A stretch of DNA of 64,000 nt from Microcella sp. (GCF_025808395.1 NZ_CP075524.1:1674001-1738000); one strand, 5' to 3'; shown: positions 30,470 to 39,650, counted from the first letter of the stretch. The notes: generated by a model not told the origin, from the letters alone. Program-made: numbers and translations.

Positions 30470-32590
30470 TCACGGGGTGGGCTCGTCGAGCAGGGTCATG
30501 ATCGAATCATAGGGAGCGAGCACGCGCACCTCTGACTCGGTGCGTGCCGACGGCGCGCCCCCCGCAGAGGCGAGCGCACTGGTCTCGAGCAGCACTCGGC
30601 CGGGAATCTGCAGCGTCACCGGCTCGGAGCCGTGGTTGATCACCGTCAGCACCGGCCCCCGCCGGGCGACCTCGACGGTGCCGGGCACGTCGCCGGCAGT
30701 CAGCTGGCCTCGTCGCAGCACCTCGCTCTCGCGCAAGTGCGCCCCCGCGAAGACCGGGTCGGCGAGAAGATGGTCGACGAGGGCGAGGGCAGTGTCTCTG
30801 TCGGGCAGCGTCGCGAGGTAGCGCGCTGCTCCGGCCCCGTGCGCGTGGCGCGTCAGTGCAGGGTCGCCCGCGCGCCGCCCGGCGCTGAATCGCGCCTCGG
30901 CCTCGGCCCCCGCCAGGTGCAGGTGCTCTGCGAGCAGGGTTCCGACGCCGTGCGGGCCGGGGCGGGCATCCGGTGCCGCATCATCGGTGGACGGGCCAAA
31001 GGGTGCCAGGCGCTCGCCCGGCTCAGACGCAGGCGCGTCGGGGGAGACGAGCGCTCCGAAGTCTTCGAGTCTGATGCCCAGCAGGTCTCGCCACCGCTGC
31101 TGGTAGCCGGGCCGGCCGTCGCTCGGCGTCGGAAAACGATCGAACTCATCGACGATGTCGGTGAACGGGCCGGCGAGCAGCTGGCCGCCGGCCGCCACCC
31201 AGTCAGCGATGTGCTGCGCATCGTCGTCGGTCAGCAGGTAGAGCGCCGGAGCGATGACGAGTCGGTGGTGAGGGGCCACCCGGCTTGGCGAGACGATGTC
31301 GACCATGACGTGGCGCTCGTGCAGGGCGTCGTACCAGCGCCACAGAATGGCCTGCTGGTCGAGAGCGACGGGATGGTCGGGGGCTTCGAGCGCCCACCAG
31401 CTGGGCCAGTCGAGCACGATGGCGACGCGAGCGTCGTCGACCGCAGGCGGAGGAAGCTCGGGCAGCGCGGCGAGACGAGCGCCGAGATCGACGACCTCGC
31501 GCCAGGTTCTCGTGTCGGTTCCGGCGAGCGGCAGCATCGCCGAGTGGAACTTCTCAGCCCCCGCTCGCGATTGCCTCCACTGGAAGAACAGCACCGAGTC
31601 GGCACCGCGGCCGATCGCCTGCGCGCTCAGCGCGGCCATCTGCCCCGGCGCCTTCGGTGCATTCGACGGGCGCCAGTTGAGCGCGTTCGTCGACTGCTCG
31701 AGCAGCAGCCACGGTGTGCCCGGCTTGAGCGAGCGCATGAGGTCACGCTGCAGTGCCGAGCGTCGAAAGCTCTCTGGGTCGTTCGGGTCGGGGTAGGCGT
31801 CGTCGCTGATGACGTCCATGTGTTCAGCCCACGCGAAGTAGTCGGTGGGCTTGAAGGCGCCCATCATGTTGGTGGTGATCGGCTGTCGTGCGCCGGCATC
31901 GCGCACAGTCTGCTTCTGCTGCAGATACCAGCTAAGCAGGGTGTCGCTCGTGAACCGTCTGAAGTCGAGCAGCTGCCCTGGGTTGTGCGAGTAGGGCGCC
32001 AGGCGGGGCGGCACGATCTCGTCGAAGGCTCGGTAGCGCTGCGACCAGAAGTTCGTGCCCCACGCCTCGTTGAGCGCGTCGACGCTGCCGTACCGGTCGG
32101 CGAGCCAGACCCTGAAGGCGTCGCGCGCCGCGTCGGAGTAGTCGAGCGGCAGGTGGCAGCCGAGCTCGTTGTCGACGTGCCAGAGCACGACCGCGGGGTG
32201 ATCGGCATAGCGCTCGGCGAGTCGACGCACGAGCTCGAGGCCGTATCGGCGGTAGACGGGGCTCGCCACAGCGTGATGCTGCCGGCTGCCCGGCCAGTAG
32301 GCGGCTCCGCGCTCGTCGGCGGCGAGAGTCTCGGGGTGCAGGTGCGCCAGCCACGGCGGCGGGCTGGCCGTGGCCGTGGCGAGATCGACGGCGATGCCGC
32401 CCTCGTGCAGCAGCTCGATGACTCGATCGAGCCAGTCGAAGCTCCACTCGTCTGGCGCCGGCTGCAGCCGCGACCACGAGAAGATGCCGAGGCTCACCAT
32501 GGTGACGCCGGCGTCACGCATGCGGGCGATGTCGTCTGGCCACACGCTCTCGGGCCATTGCTCGGGGTTGTAATCGGCGCCGTAGTGCAC
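30470..32590 (-). CDS. beta-galactosidase, GH42 family
   Basis: Hydrolyses terminal beta-galactosides from oligosaccharides in the cytoplasm (no signal peptide). The 706-residue protein begins HYGADYNPEQWPESVW, has the acid/base glutamate in VDNELGCH (Glu142) and the nucleophile in LLLEQSTNALNW (Glu298), then the trimerisation and C-terminal domains of GH42. The GTG at 32590 is fixed by a perfect AAGGAGG 5 nt upstream, ruling out the long upstream open frame. It is last but two in the ABC-transporter operon, next to glycerate kinase. Confidence 0.95.
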   Translation of the reverse strand: MHYGADYNPEQWPESVWPDDIARMRDAGVTMVSLGIFSWSRLQPAPDEWSFDWLDRVIELLHEGGIAVDLATATASPPPWLAHLHPETLAADERGAAYWPGSRQHHAVASPVYRRYGLELVRRLAERYADHPAVVLWHVDNELGCHLPLDYSDAARDAFRVWLADRYGSVDALNEAWGTNFWSQRYRAFDEIVPPRLAPYSHNPGQLLDFRRFTSDTLLSWYLQQKQTVRDAGARQPITTNMMGAFKPTDYFAWAEHMDVISDDAYPDPNDPESFRRSALQRDLMRSLKPGTPWLLLEQSTNALNWRPSNAPKAPGQMAALSAQAIGRGADSVLFFQWRQSRAGAEKFHSAMLPLAGTDTRTWREVVDLGARLAALPELPPPAVDDARVAIVLDWPSWWALEAPDHPVALDQQAILWRWYDALHERHVMVDIVSPSRVAPHHRLVIAPALYLLTDDDAQHIADWVAAGGQLLAGPFTDIVDEFDRFPTPSDGRPGYQQRWRDLLGIRLEDFGALVSPDAPASEPGERLAPFGPSTDDAAPDARPGPHGVGTLLAEHLHLAGAEAEARFSAGRRAGDPALTRHAHGAGAARYLATLPDRDTALALVDHLLADPVFAGAHLRESEVLRRGQLTAGDVPGTVEVARRGPVLTVINHGSEPVTLQIPGRVLLETSALASAGGAPSARTESEVRVLAPYDSIMTLLDEPTP

Positions 32591-32595
32591 GGCGG

Positions 32596-32602
32596 CCTCC
32601 TT
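32596..32602 (-). promoter_or_regulatory. strong ribosome binding site of the GH42 gene
   Basis: AAGGAGG on the minus strand, 5 nt before the GTG. It decides the start of a gene whose frame is open for another 205 codons. Confidence 0.85.
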
Positions 32603-32613
32603 CTGTCGCGGTG

Positions 32614-33258
32614 TCAGTGGGCGGATTCGATGAGCGGATGCTCGCGCGCGATTCTGCGTTCGACGACGACCGCGGCGGCGAAGGCGAGGCAGCCGAGCGC
32701 GGGCACGATGAGCGGAGGCAGCTGCCATGCCGCGATCGCCGTGAGCCCGACGGCGACGACGAGCAGCACCGTGCCACCGACATCGGCGGTGAGGGCGGGT
32801 CGCAATGCTCGCGCCGCCTCCGCCCACCCGAGGGTCGGCCGCCACAGCGAGGCGAGTGCGACGAGCGCGGTGAGCACGGCCACGGTCGCGAGCGCGCACA
32901 CCACCAGCACGAGCTCGCGACCGGGAAGGGAGGTGGTCGAGGCGACGAGTGCCGAGGCGCCGATCAGGCCGAGGGCGCCGATCACCGCCAGAGCCGTGAC
33001 CATGCCGGGCAGCACCGCCGAGCGCACGTCGCGCCAGAACTCGGCAAGGCCGCTGCGCTCGGCGCGCAGGTAACGGCGCAGAGAGCGCACCCCCGCGGCC
33101 AGTGCCGCCGGCAGGGTCAGCAGGGGCAGGCCCACGACCGTCACGATCACCCCGATCCACAGCACTTCTCCAAAGAGCGTGAAGCCTGCCGCGGCACCGG
33201 GCCATCGCAGCCGACTGCCGTCGACCGGCTGCCGCTGCGGGCGACGGTGTGCGGTCAT
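32614..33258 (-). CDS. YesL-like (DUF624) membrane protein
   Basis: A 214-residue protein with about five hydrophobic segments. After the first segment it has the pattern GLPLLTLPAALAAGVRSLRRYL, then a short amphipathic region AEFWRDVRSAVLPG, which matches the YesL family often found beside carbohydrate ABC importers. The role is unknown. ATG at 33258 begins just inside the end of the upstream permease's gap (10 nt). Its place between the permeases and the GH42 gene agrees with the family's usual context. Confidence 0.72.
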   Translation of the reverse strand: MTAHRRPQRQPVDGSRLRWPGAAAGFTLFGEVLWIGVIVTVVGLPLLTLPAALAAGVRSLRRYLRAERSGLAEFWRDVRSAVLPGMVTALAVIGALGLIGASALVASTTSLPGRELVLVVCALATVAVLTALVALASLWRPTLGWAEAARALRPALTADVGGTVLLVVAVGLTAIAAWQLPPLIVPALGCLAFAAAVVVERRIAREHPLIESAH

Positions 33259-33268
33259 CCTGCGATTC

Positions 33269-34192
33269 TCAGCCCTTGAGGCCCTGCGTGGCCACACCTT
33301 CGACGAGAAAGCGCTGAAACACGATGAAGAACAGCAGCACGGGCAGCAGTGCGAGCACCGAGACGGCGATCGTGGCTCCGTAGTCGCTCACGAAGGTCTG
33401 GTCGTTGAAGATTCGCAGGGCGAGCGGCAGCGGGTAGTTGCGTGGGCTCGTCAGGTAGAGCAAGGGGCCGAGAAAGTCGTTCCAGCTCCAGATGAAGGCG
33501 AAGATCGACGACGTGATGAGCGCGGGCTTGATGAGCGGCAGGGTGATCGAGAAGTAGATGCGCGCGTGGCCGCAGCCGTCGATGCGCGCGGCCTCGTCGA
33601 GCTCACGCGGCAGGCTGCGGATGAACTGCACCATGAGGAAGACGAAGAAGGCTTCGGTGGCGAGGAACTTGCCGATGAGCAGCGGCCAGAACGTGTCGAT
33701 CATGTCGAGGTTTCTGAAGATGATGTACTGCGGAATGATCAGCACGTGGAAGGGCAGCAAGAGCGTGCCGATCATGATGGCGAAGAACGCTCCTCGGCCC
33801 TTGAACGAGATGCGAGCGAAGGCGTAGGCGGCCATCGAGGCCGAGATGACGGTGCCGATGACCGAGCCGATGCCGAGCAGGAACGAGTTCAGGAAGAAGA
33901 CTGCGAGCGGCACCCCGCCGACGCCGTCGAAGACTTTGATGAAGTTGTCGATTGTCGGAGCGATCGGGAAGAACGCCTGATTGCTGCCGAACTCGCTGTT
34001 GGGCTTGAACGAGGCCGAGACCATCCACGCGAGCGGGTACAGCACGACGAAGGTGAGTGCCAGAATCACGGTCGTCCAGATCGCACCCGTGACGCGGCGG
34101 TAGAGCTTCATGCCGGGCCGCACCGGGATGACGCTCGTGATCGGCATCGTGCGGGTGTCGTCGAGGTCGATGCTCGAAAGGGGCGCGGTCAC
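33269..34192 (-). CDS. carbohydrate ABC transporter permease (MalG type)
   Basis: Second membrane subunit of a CUT1-type sugar importer, 307 residues with six transmembrane helices. The EAA loop that docks the ATPase is DEAARIDGCGHARIYFSITL. The GTG start overlaps the stop of the partner permease by 4 nt (GTGA), so the two are coupled. No ATPase gene is encoded in the operon, so a shared MsiK-type ATPase elsewhere is expected, as in other actinobacteria. Confidence 0.93.
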   Translation of the reverse strand: MTAPLSSIDLDDTRTMPITSVIPVRPGMKLYRRVTGAIWTTVILALTFVVLYPLAWMVSASFKPNSEFGSNQAFFPIAPTIDNFIKVFDGVGGVPLAVFFLNSFLLGIGSVIGTVISASMAAYAFARISFKGRGAFFAIMIGTLLLPFHVLIIPQYIIFRNLDMIDTFWPLLIGKFLATEAFFVFLMVQFIRSLPRELDEAARIDGCGHARIYFSITLPLIKPALITSSIFAFIWSWNDFLGPLLYLTSPRNYPLPLALRIFNDQTFVSDYGATIAVSVLALLPVLLFFIVFQRFLVEGVATQGLKG

Positions 34193-35187
34193 TTGGAGTC
34201 TCCTGCGTAGTGCACCCACGATCGCGAGGTGCGGAAGAGGATGAAGGCGATGATGCCGACGGCGATGAGCAGCACCCAGGCCATGGCCGAGGCGTACCCC
34301 ATCTGGCTGTTGGTGAAGGCGCGAGTGTAGAGGTAGACGGTGTAGAAGTTCGTCGCATCTGCCGGGCCGCCTGTTCCCGAGCCGATGATGTAGGCAGAGG
34401 CGAACACCTGGAAGGCGTTGATCATCTCGAGCAGCAGATTGAAGAAGATGACGGGCGAGAGCATGGGCAGCGTGACGCTTAAGAACTTGCGGATGGGGCC
34501 CGCACCGTCGACACTCGCAGCTTCATAGAGCTCGTGCGGCACTTGCTTGAGCCCGGCGAGGAAGATGACCATGGGTGCACCGAACTGCCAGACGGCGAGC
34601 AGGATCATCATGGGCAGGATGAGTGCGGGAATACCGACCCAGCCGCCGATCTCGATGCCGAAGAAGCTCAGCCCCGAGTCGACGGGCCCGTTGGTCGAGA
34701 ACATCGCGCGCCACACGATGGCGATGCTCACGCTCGCTCCGATGAGCGAGGGCGCATAGAAGGCGCTGCGGAAGAACCCGGTGCCCCTGCGCGGCATGTT
34801 GAGCAGCATCGCGATGGCGAGGGCCGCCGCGAGCTTGATCGGAACGCCGACGAGCACGTAGAGCAGCGTGATGCGCACCGACCCCCAGTAGCGCTGATCG
34901 TTCATCATGCGCTCGAAGTTGGCGAAGCCGATCCATTCGGGGGCGTTGAAGATGCCGTAGTTGGTGAAGGCGAGGTAGAGCGACGCGAGCATCGGGCCGG
35001 CCGTGAGGGCGAAGAAGCCGAGCAGCCAGGGCGAGAGAAAGACGTAGCCCGCGATCGTGTCGCGGCGGCGAGTGCTCATGGCCCGCCCCGCCCGGGGGGC
35101 TCCCGCCCGGCGCTGCTGCGCCGGACGGGAGCCGGAGCCCGACTCACCCGGTGTCGCCGACCCTGCGGTCGTGTCGATCGTGGTCAT
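34189..35187 (-). CDS. sugar ABC transporter permease (MalF type)
   Basis: First membrane subunit of the CUT1 importer, 332 residues. An N-terminal cytoplasmic extension of about 45 residues rich in Ser, Gly and Arg precedes six transmembrane helices. The EAA loop is YEAASVDGAGPIRKFLSVTL. It follows the binding-protein gene by 36 nt and overlaps the second permease by 4 nt. Confidence 0.93.
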   Translation of the reverse strand: MTTIDTTAGSATPGESGSGSRPAQQRRAGAPRAGRAMSTRRRDTIAGYVFLSPWLLGFFALTAGPMLASLYLAFTNYGIFNAPEWIGFANFERMMNDQRYWGSVRITLLYVLVGVPIKLAAALAIAMLLNMPRRGTGFFRSAFYAPSLIGASVSIAIVWRAMFSTNGPVDSGLSFFGIEIGGWVGIPALILPMMILLAVWQFGAPMVIFLAGLKQVPHELYEAASVDGAGPIRKFLSVTLPMLSPVIFFNLLLEMINAFQVFASAYIIGSGTGGPADATNFYTVYLYTRAFTNSQMGYASAMAWVLLIAVGIIAFILFRTSRSWVHYAGDSK

Positions 35188-35223
35188 GGGTCGTGACTCC
35201 TTCGTGCGGTAGGGCTCGTGTTG

Positions 35224-36519
35224 CTAGAGGCCGAGAATGACGGCGGCCTCGTCGAAGAACTGCTGCACAGCATCATCGACCGAGATCGCGTTCAGGCCGA
35301 TCGACTTTCCGAGGCTCCAGAAGGTCTGCTCGAGCGAACCGTAGCCGATGACGGGCACGGGCGGCGCCGCACCGATGCGGTCGGCGACCGACTCGAGGTA
35401 GTCGGCGACCTGCGCGTCAGCGCCCTCGAGGTTGGCACCGGCGAGCTTGGTGCTCGAGGCGGGGAAGCCCAGTGTGGTGCCGAAGATCTCTCCGGCCTCG
35501 GGGCTGTTCACCACGAAGTCGAGGAAGAGGGCTGCGGCTTCGGGGTGCGCGGTGTTGGCCGAGATCGCCATCTGCAGACCGGTCTGGCGGTAGAGGTCTT
35601 GGCCGCCGGGCACGTCGAGCGGAGGGGCGACCATCGAGAGCGAGGCGGCGCCCGACTCGGCGAGGTATCCGCCGAGGAAGTTGCTCCAGCCCATCTCGCT
35701 CGCGGTCAGTCGAGCACCGAAGCCCGAGACGGGCGAGATCTCTTCGAGTCGCGACTGCGGAATGGTCACTGAGGCGCGGTCGGCCGCGCCCGACTCCCAG
35801 TAGGCCCTGAGGTCGTCTTCGGTGAGGCCGAGACCGCCATCGGCCGTGTAGAGGTTCTTGCCCTGGGCGCGCAGCACGTTCTCGAAGCTCTGGATGCGCT
35901 GCGTGAAGTCGGTGCCGCCGTAGACGCCGGCACTGGCACCGGCCGCGGTGACCTCGGCCATCCACGCCGAGTACTCGGCGTAGCTCGTTCCGCCCGGGTA
36001 GGGCTCGACGCCGAGCTCGGCAAGCAGGTCGTCGTTCTGGAAGACCGCCCACGCGCTGTAGCCGGTCGGCAGCGAGTACTGCGTGCCGCCGAGCTGGCCG
36101 GTGCCGAGCAGCGCGTCATCGAACGCCGAGAAGTCGACGTACTCAGAGACCGTGCCGAGGTCGAGCAGCAGGCCTGGCTCTGCGTACTGGCGCAGGTACG
36201 AGTCGCTGAATTGCCACACGTCGGGCAGTCCGCCGCCGGCGGCTTCGGTCTGTCGCACCTCCCAGTAGCTCGGGAAGTCGGTGAAGTTGCCGTTGATCGT
36301 GATGTTCGGGTGCTGCTCGTTGAACGCGTCGATGAGCGTCTGGTAGCGGGCGGCACGGTCGTCGTTGCCCCACCACGTGAAGGTGAGCTCGACCTCTGCC
36401 TCGGGGTCGAACTCGCTGGGGGCGTCGGCGGGCGCGCAGCCCGCGAGGGCGAGTGCCGCGGCTGCGGCAGTGGCGGTGGCCGCGAGGGCCATGCGCCGAG
36501 TGCGATTGCTGAACATCAT
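35224..36519 (-). CDS. sugar ABC transporter substrate-binding lipoprotein
   Basis: Extracytoplasmic binding protein of the CUT1 importer (SBP family 1), 431 residues. The signal peptide ends in the lipobox LALAGC with Cys28, so it is lipid-anchored. The mature part starts with the typical ELTFTWWGNDDRAARYQTLI and carries LPDVWQFSD. GGAGG lies 5 nt before the ATG, and the ATGATG overlaps the stop of the GH43-like gene. It has its own promoter flanked by two LacI-type operators, which allows high expression. The sugar is likely an arabino- or galacto-oligosaccharide from context. Confidence 0.95.
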   Translation of the reverse strand: MMFSNRTRRMALAATATAAAAALALAGCAPADAPSEFDPEAEVELTFTWWGNDDRAARYQTLIDAFNEQHPNITINGNFTDFPSYWEVRQTEAAGGGLPDVWQFSDSYLRQYAEPGLLLDLGTVSEYVDFSAFDDALLGTGQLGGTQYSLPTGYSAWAVFQNDDLLAELGVEPYPGGTSYAEYSAWMAEVTAAGASAGVYGGTDFTQRIQSFENVLRAQGKNLYTADGGLGLTEDDLRAYWESGAADRASVTIPQSRLEEISPVSGFGARLTASEMGWSNFLGGYLAESGAASLSMVAPPLDVPGGQDLYRQTGLQMAISANTAHPEAAALFLDFVVNSPEAGEIFGTTLGFPASSTKLAGANLEGADAQVADYLESVADRIGAAPPVPVIGYGSLEQTFWSLGKSIGLNAISVDDAVQQFFDEAAVILGL

Positions 36520-37580
36520 TGTCCTCCTGGAAGACGTCGCTGTAGACCACGGATAGTCGCGCTTGGGAAAGCGTTATCCCACACCGTAGGCGACACGGTG
36601 TCGCTCGTCAAGCCTGAATGGGAATTCGCTTTCCCACACCGTGTCGAGGCGCCCAGCGGCACCCTCGGCGGCACATCCCGATCGACCCGAAGCTCACCGT
36701 CGACGACCACGGCCCGCGCGACGTGCACTGCACTGCGCTGCGCCTCGACATCGCGCTCGCCCACGCCGGCGATCTCTGAACCATCCCACGCCGGGTGGGT
36801 GAAGTAGATGATCCACGCCTCGTCGCCGAGCACCACGACATCGGCGTGACGAGCGACCTGGCGGTCATCCGGGTGCGCGCCAGGGGCATCGAGCACGAGC
36901 CCCAGCGTCGACCATGAGCGCGCGTCGGTCGAGCGGTGCACCCTGAGCCCGCGCCACTCGTCGGTGAGCATCCACCACCACCCCCCGAGGGCGAACGCCA
37001 CCGGCCCCTCATGCGGGCGCCCCCCGATGGCGACTCCCTCGTAGTGCCACTCGGCGAGATCATCGCTCACGGCGACGGCGGTCGTCGAGCCTGCCGCCTC
37101 GTCTTTGCACCACAGCCGCCAGCGCCCGTCAGGGCACCGCGCGACGGCTGCGTCGATCACCCGCTCGCTCGGCAGCTCGACGCGGCCCTCGTGGCTCCAC
37201 GCGCGAAGGTCGACTGACGTGAACCGCTCGATCGTGCGGGCGTGGCCGTGCCACTGCGTCGGAACGCCCTCGATGACGGTGACGAAGAGGTGATAGCGGC
37301 CGGCATCGCGCACGATCGCGGGAGCCCAGAAGGTGTGGACGCCCGGGCCGAGCCCGGCGACCTCTAGCCCCTCGAGCACGCCGGCGTAGTGCCACGACGC
37401 GCCGCCGTCGTGCGACACCGCCGAGCCGATCGCGCTGCCGTGCACCCAGCCGACGCCCGCATCGGGCGCGCCCGGTCGGCGCTGGGTGTAGAGCATCCAC
37501 CACTCGCCCCCTGGTGCGTCGACGACGACCGGATCGGCCGCCCCGTCGGTCACCGGGTCGCGAAAGATCGCGGCGCTCAC
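36516..37580 (-). CDS. glycoside hydrolase, GH43-like five-bladed propeller
   Basis: A 354-residue cytoplasmic hydrolase-like protein with the repeated blade pattern of GH43/GH117-type enzymes: IFRDPVTDGAADPVVV at the start, FWAPAIVRDAGRYHLFVTVI in the middle and HEGPVAFALGGWWWMLTDEW later. Asp in the first blade, and Glu in HEGP, are candidate catalytic residues. Arabinosidase or xylosidase activity is possible. GTG at 37580 overlaps the DUF6807 stop (GTGA). The last ~40 codons run through the promoter and operators of the next gene, so the C-terminus may be a read-through tail rather than folded protein. Confidence 0.78.
   Translation of the reverse strand: MSAAIFRDPVTDGAADPVVVDAPGGEWWMLYTQRRPGAPDAGVGWVHGSAIGSAVSHDGGASWHYAGVLEGLEVAGLGPGVHTFWAPAIVRDAGRYHLFVTVIEGVPTQWHGHARTIERFTSVDLRAWSHEGRVELPSERVIDAAVARCPDGRWRLWCKDEAAGSTTAVAVSDDLAEWHYEGVAIGGRPHEGPVAFALGGWWWMLTDEWRGLRVHRSTDARSWSTLGLVLDAPGAHPDDRQVARHADVVVLGDEAWIIYFTHPAWDGSEIAGVGERDVEAQRSAVHVARAVVVDGELRVDRDVPPRVPLGASTRCGKANSHSGLTSDTVSPTVWDNAFPSATIRGLQRRLPGGQ
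36564..36581. promoter_or_regulatory. LacI-type operator O1 of the binding-protein promoter
   Basis: TGGGAAAGCGTTATCCCA, an 18-bp imperfect palindrome centred on CG. It lies directly downstream of the -10 box, where a bound repressor would block transcription. Confidence 0.75.
36583..36611 (-). promoter_or_regulatory. promoter of the binding-protein gene
   Basis: On the minus strand TTGACG (-35, 36606-36611) and TACGGT (-10, 36583-36588) are separated by 17 nt. It sits between two LacI-type operators and inside the 3' end of the GH43-like gene. Confidence 0.7.
36619..36636. promoter_or_regulatory. LacI-type operator O2 upstream of the -35 box
   Basis: TGGGAATTCGCTTTCCCA, arms TGGGAA/TTCCCA perfect. 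Its centre is 55 bp from the O1 centre, so the two sites flank the promoter and could allow looping. Confidence 0.7.
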
Positions 37581-38422
37581 GCGAGCAGGCCCTCGAGCTC
37601 GCCCGCCGATGCGGCGCCGTCGATCGCGAGCACCGTCCACTGCCAGGTCGCCCGCCCGCCCACATCGAGCAGCCACTCCTCGTCGAAGAACGGTGCAGCG
37701 CACAGCATCGCCACGGGGTCGACGCGCACGAACCACGGGCTCGGGCTGACCGGATTCGCCGCGTGCGCTGCGATGGCCACCGTGGCTTCGGCCGATCGCA
37801 GGGCGGCCCAGGCACCAGGCATGCCCATCGCGGCATCGGCAGCCACGATCTCGCCGTCGATAAGCAGTTCGGCACCGATCAAGCCGGGTGCGCCGCGCAG
37901 AAACAGCCCGCCGTAGCCAGCGGAGGGTCGGCCCGCCGTCGTCGGGCTGCCGAACCGCAGGGGGGTCGCCGACGCATTGACGAGAGAGCTGCTCCACTTG
38001 AGCACGGTGGCAGAGCCGCGAGCGGCGCCGTCGTCGTGCAGTCGAAGGTGGCGGCTCTCGCGCACCAGAACCCGGCCCTCGGTCGTGCACCATTCGAGCT
38101 CTTCACGCGAGGCTCCCGTCGTGATGCGTCGCTCGATCAAGCGCTGCGTGCCGTTGTTGGCGAGCTGCACATACTCTGCGCCCGAGAACGTGGGGCCTCC
38201 CCAGAAGTTGTGCGCGACCGCGTCGGCGGCGTCGACGTTCGCCACCGCGAATGAGAGCCCTCGATGCCAGGGGTGGTCGAGCGGCTGGTCATCGGTGACC
38301 CGCACCCCGCTCGGTGTTGAGAGAGGGTGCACCCAGGGGCGCGGAGAGTCGTTGCCGCACCCCGGTTCGGGTGCGTTGAGCACGACGCCCGACGCGAGCT
38401 CGCGAGACGCCACCACCGTCAT
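37577..38422 (-). CDS. DUF6807 (PmoA-like) family protein
   Basis: A 281-residue cytoplasmic protein of the family annotated as DUF6807 or PmoA-like. The conserved PWVHPLSTPSGVRVTDDQPL followed by HPWHRGLSF is the family hallmark, and VEWCTTEGRVL-like strands follow. The PmoA name is historical and does not imply methane oxidation. Members cluster with sugar dehydrogenases in bacteria that degrade plant glycans, but no reaction is established. ATG overlaps the Gfo/Idh stop by 4 nt and its stop overlaps the GH43-like start, so the three genes are coupled. Confidence 0.8.
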   Translation of the reverse strand: MTVVASRELASGVVLNAPEPGCGNDSPRPWVHPLSTPSGVRVTDDQPLDHPWHRGLSFAVANVDAADAVAHNFWGGPTFSGAEYVQLANNGTQRLIERRITTGASREELEWCTTEGRVLVRESRHLRLHDDGAARGSATVLKWSSSLVNASATPLRFGSPTTAGRPSAGYGGLFLRGAPGLIGAELLIDGEIVAADAAMGMPGAWAALRSAEATVAIAAHAANPVSPSPWFVRVDPVAMLCAAPFFDEEWLLDVGGRATWQWTVLAIDGAASAGELEGLLA

Positions 38423-39555
38423 CTGCGCCCTCTCGTCGAGCGCAGGTCGCGCACGGCCGTGCCGAGGGGCCCGCGCAGCGCAGGGTCGGCGAGCTCGTGC
38501 CGAGTGACGACAGCGCCGCGACCGGCAGAGGCGTAGAGGGCCGTCACGATCTCGAGCGCTCGCGCGGGCTCGGCCGCGACGGGCGGCACGGGCTGGCCCG
38601 CAGCGATCGCCGCGTACACCTCGGCGAGCAGCACATCGTGACCGCTCGCGACCTCCGTCTCGGGCAGAGCCCACTGGGCGGCCTCAGCGGGGTCGATCGA
38701 CTGCGCCGGGGTGATGCGCCAGTGGTCGTGGCCGTGGCCGTAGAGGTGGACGAGCTCGATGGTGGCGCGCTCGCAGTCGAGTCGAATGATCGACTGCTCG
38801 CGGGGAGCGAGCACGGTCGAGACGACGCTCGCGACGACCGGAGTGCCCGCGTGCTCGAACAGCACCGTGCCCGTCGCGAGGTCTTCGGTCTCGAGGTCGC
38901 GATCGAGACGCCAGAGCGTCGCCGAGGCTTCGCGCCACTCGCCCAGCAGGTGCGCAAGCAGGTCAAGCTGATGGATGCCGTGGCTCAGCAGCGTTCCGCC
39001 ACCCTCGCCTGCCCAGGTGCCGCGCCACGGCACCTCGTAGTAGTCGCCGTCTCGATGCCACAGGGTGTGGCAGATCGCGAAGCGGGGAGCACCGAAGGCC
39101 CCCGCATCGAGCAGCCTCTTGACGTGCTGCACTGCGCTGCCGGTGCGCTGCTGAAAGACCACCGCGAGCCGACGGCCGGCAGCGGCCGCCGCTGCGGTCA
39201 TGCTGTCGAGCTCGGCGAGCGAGAACGCTGGCGGCTTCTCGACGATGGCGTCGCACCCTGCGCCGACGACGGCATTCGTCTGGGCCGCGTGACCGCCCGG
39301 CGGTGTGCAGAGGTGCACGACGTCGAGCTCAGCGGTGGCGAGCATGCTCTCGAGCGAGTCGTGCACACTCGGCACCGCGCCCCCCGCCGCCCATCGGGCC
39401 GCGAAGTCTGCGGCGCGATCAGCGCTCGAATCGCTCACGGCGACGAGCTCGACCCGCGGCATGAGCGCGAGCGCCTGGGCATGCAGGTGCGCAACAGCAC
39501 CGGTGCCGAGAATGCCGGCCCGCACGCGGGTGCTCTCGGTGGTTGCCTCTGGCAC
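38419..39555 (-). CDS. Gfo/Idh/MocA family NAD(P)-dependent oxidoreductase
   Basis: A 378-residue sugar dehydrogenase-like protein: N-terminal Rossmann fold GILGTGAVAHLHAQAL (about 13-28), the EKP motif (VEKPPAFS) whose lysine is part of the active site, then a C-terminal alpha/beta domain with HGIHQLDLLAHLLG. It is first gene of the leftward operon. The GTG start has GGAGG 4 nt upstream. Its promoter has a LacI-type operator between the -35 and -10 boxes. Substrate likely a sugar or keto-sugar; not identifiable from sequence. Confidence 0.9.
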   Translation of the reverse strand: MPEATTESTRVRAGILGTGAVAHLHAQALALMPRVELVAVSDSSADRAADFAARWAAGGAVPSVHDSLESMLATAELDVVHLCTPPGGHAAQTNAVVGAGCDAIVEKPPAFSLAELDSMTAAAAAAGRRLAVVFQQRTGSAVQHVKRLLDAGAFGAPRFAICHTLWHRDGDYYEVPWRGTWAGEGGGTLLSHGIHQLDLLAHLLGEWREASATLWRLDRDLETEDLATGTVLFEHAGTPVVASVVSTVLAPREQSIIRLDCERATIELVHLYGHGHDHWRITPAQSIDPAEAAQWALPETEVASGHDVLLAEVYAAIAAGQPVPPVAAEPARALEIVTALYASAGRGAVVTRHELADPALRGPLGTAVRDLRSTRGRR

Positions 39556-39576
39556 GTGACCTCCTCGATCGCCCCG

Positions 39577-39602
39577 AGCCTAGCAAGGAAAGCGCTTACC
39601 CA
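39577..39602 (-). promoter_or_regulatory. promoter -10 box and LacI-type operator of the leftward operon
   Basis: The operator AAGGAAAGCGCTTACCCA (39585-39602) has the same core as the other sites. A TAGGCT -10 box (39577-39582) lies just downstream on the minus strand, with the 18-bp site filling the spacer. It is in the 95-bp gap shared with the lacI-type regulator gene. Confidence 0.65.
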
Positions 39603-39650
39603 CCGTGGGCACCACCGTCGGCCGCGCAGTGCGTGGCAAGATGTCCCACG

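Noticed and set aside
30632..33073. 813-codon open frame opposite the GH42 and YesL-like genes
   Set aside because: No domain or RBS; the opposite strand carries catalytic motifs and a perfect RBS.
33269..36519. missing ATPase gene as a sign of a broken importer
   Set aside because: CUT1 importers of actinobacteria commonly use a shared ATPase encoded elsewhere, so the operon need not be damaged.
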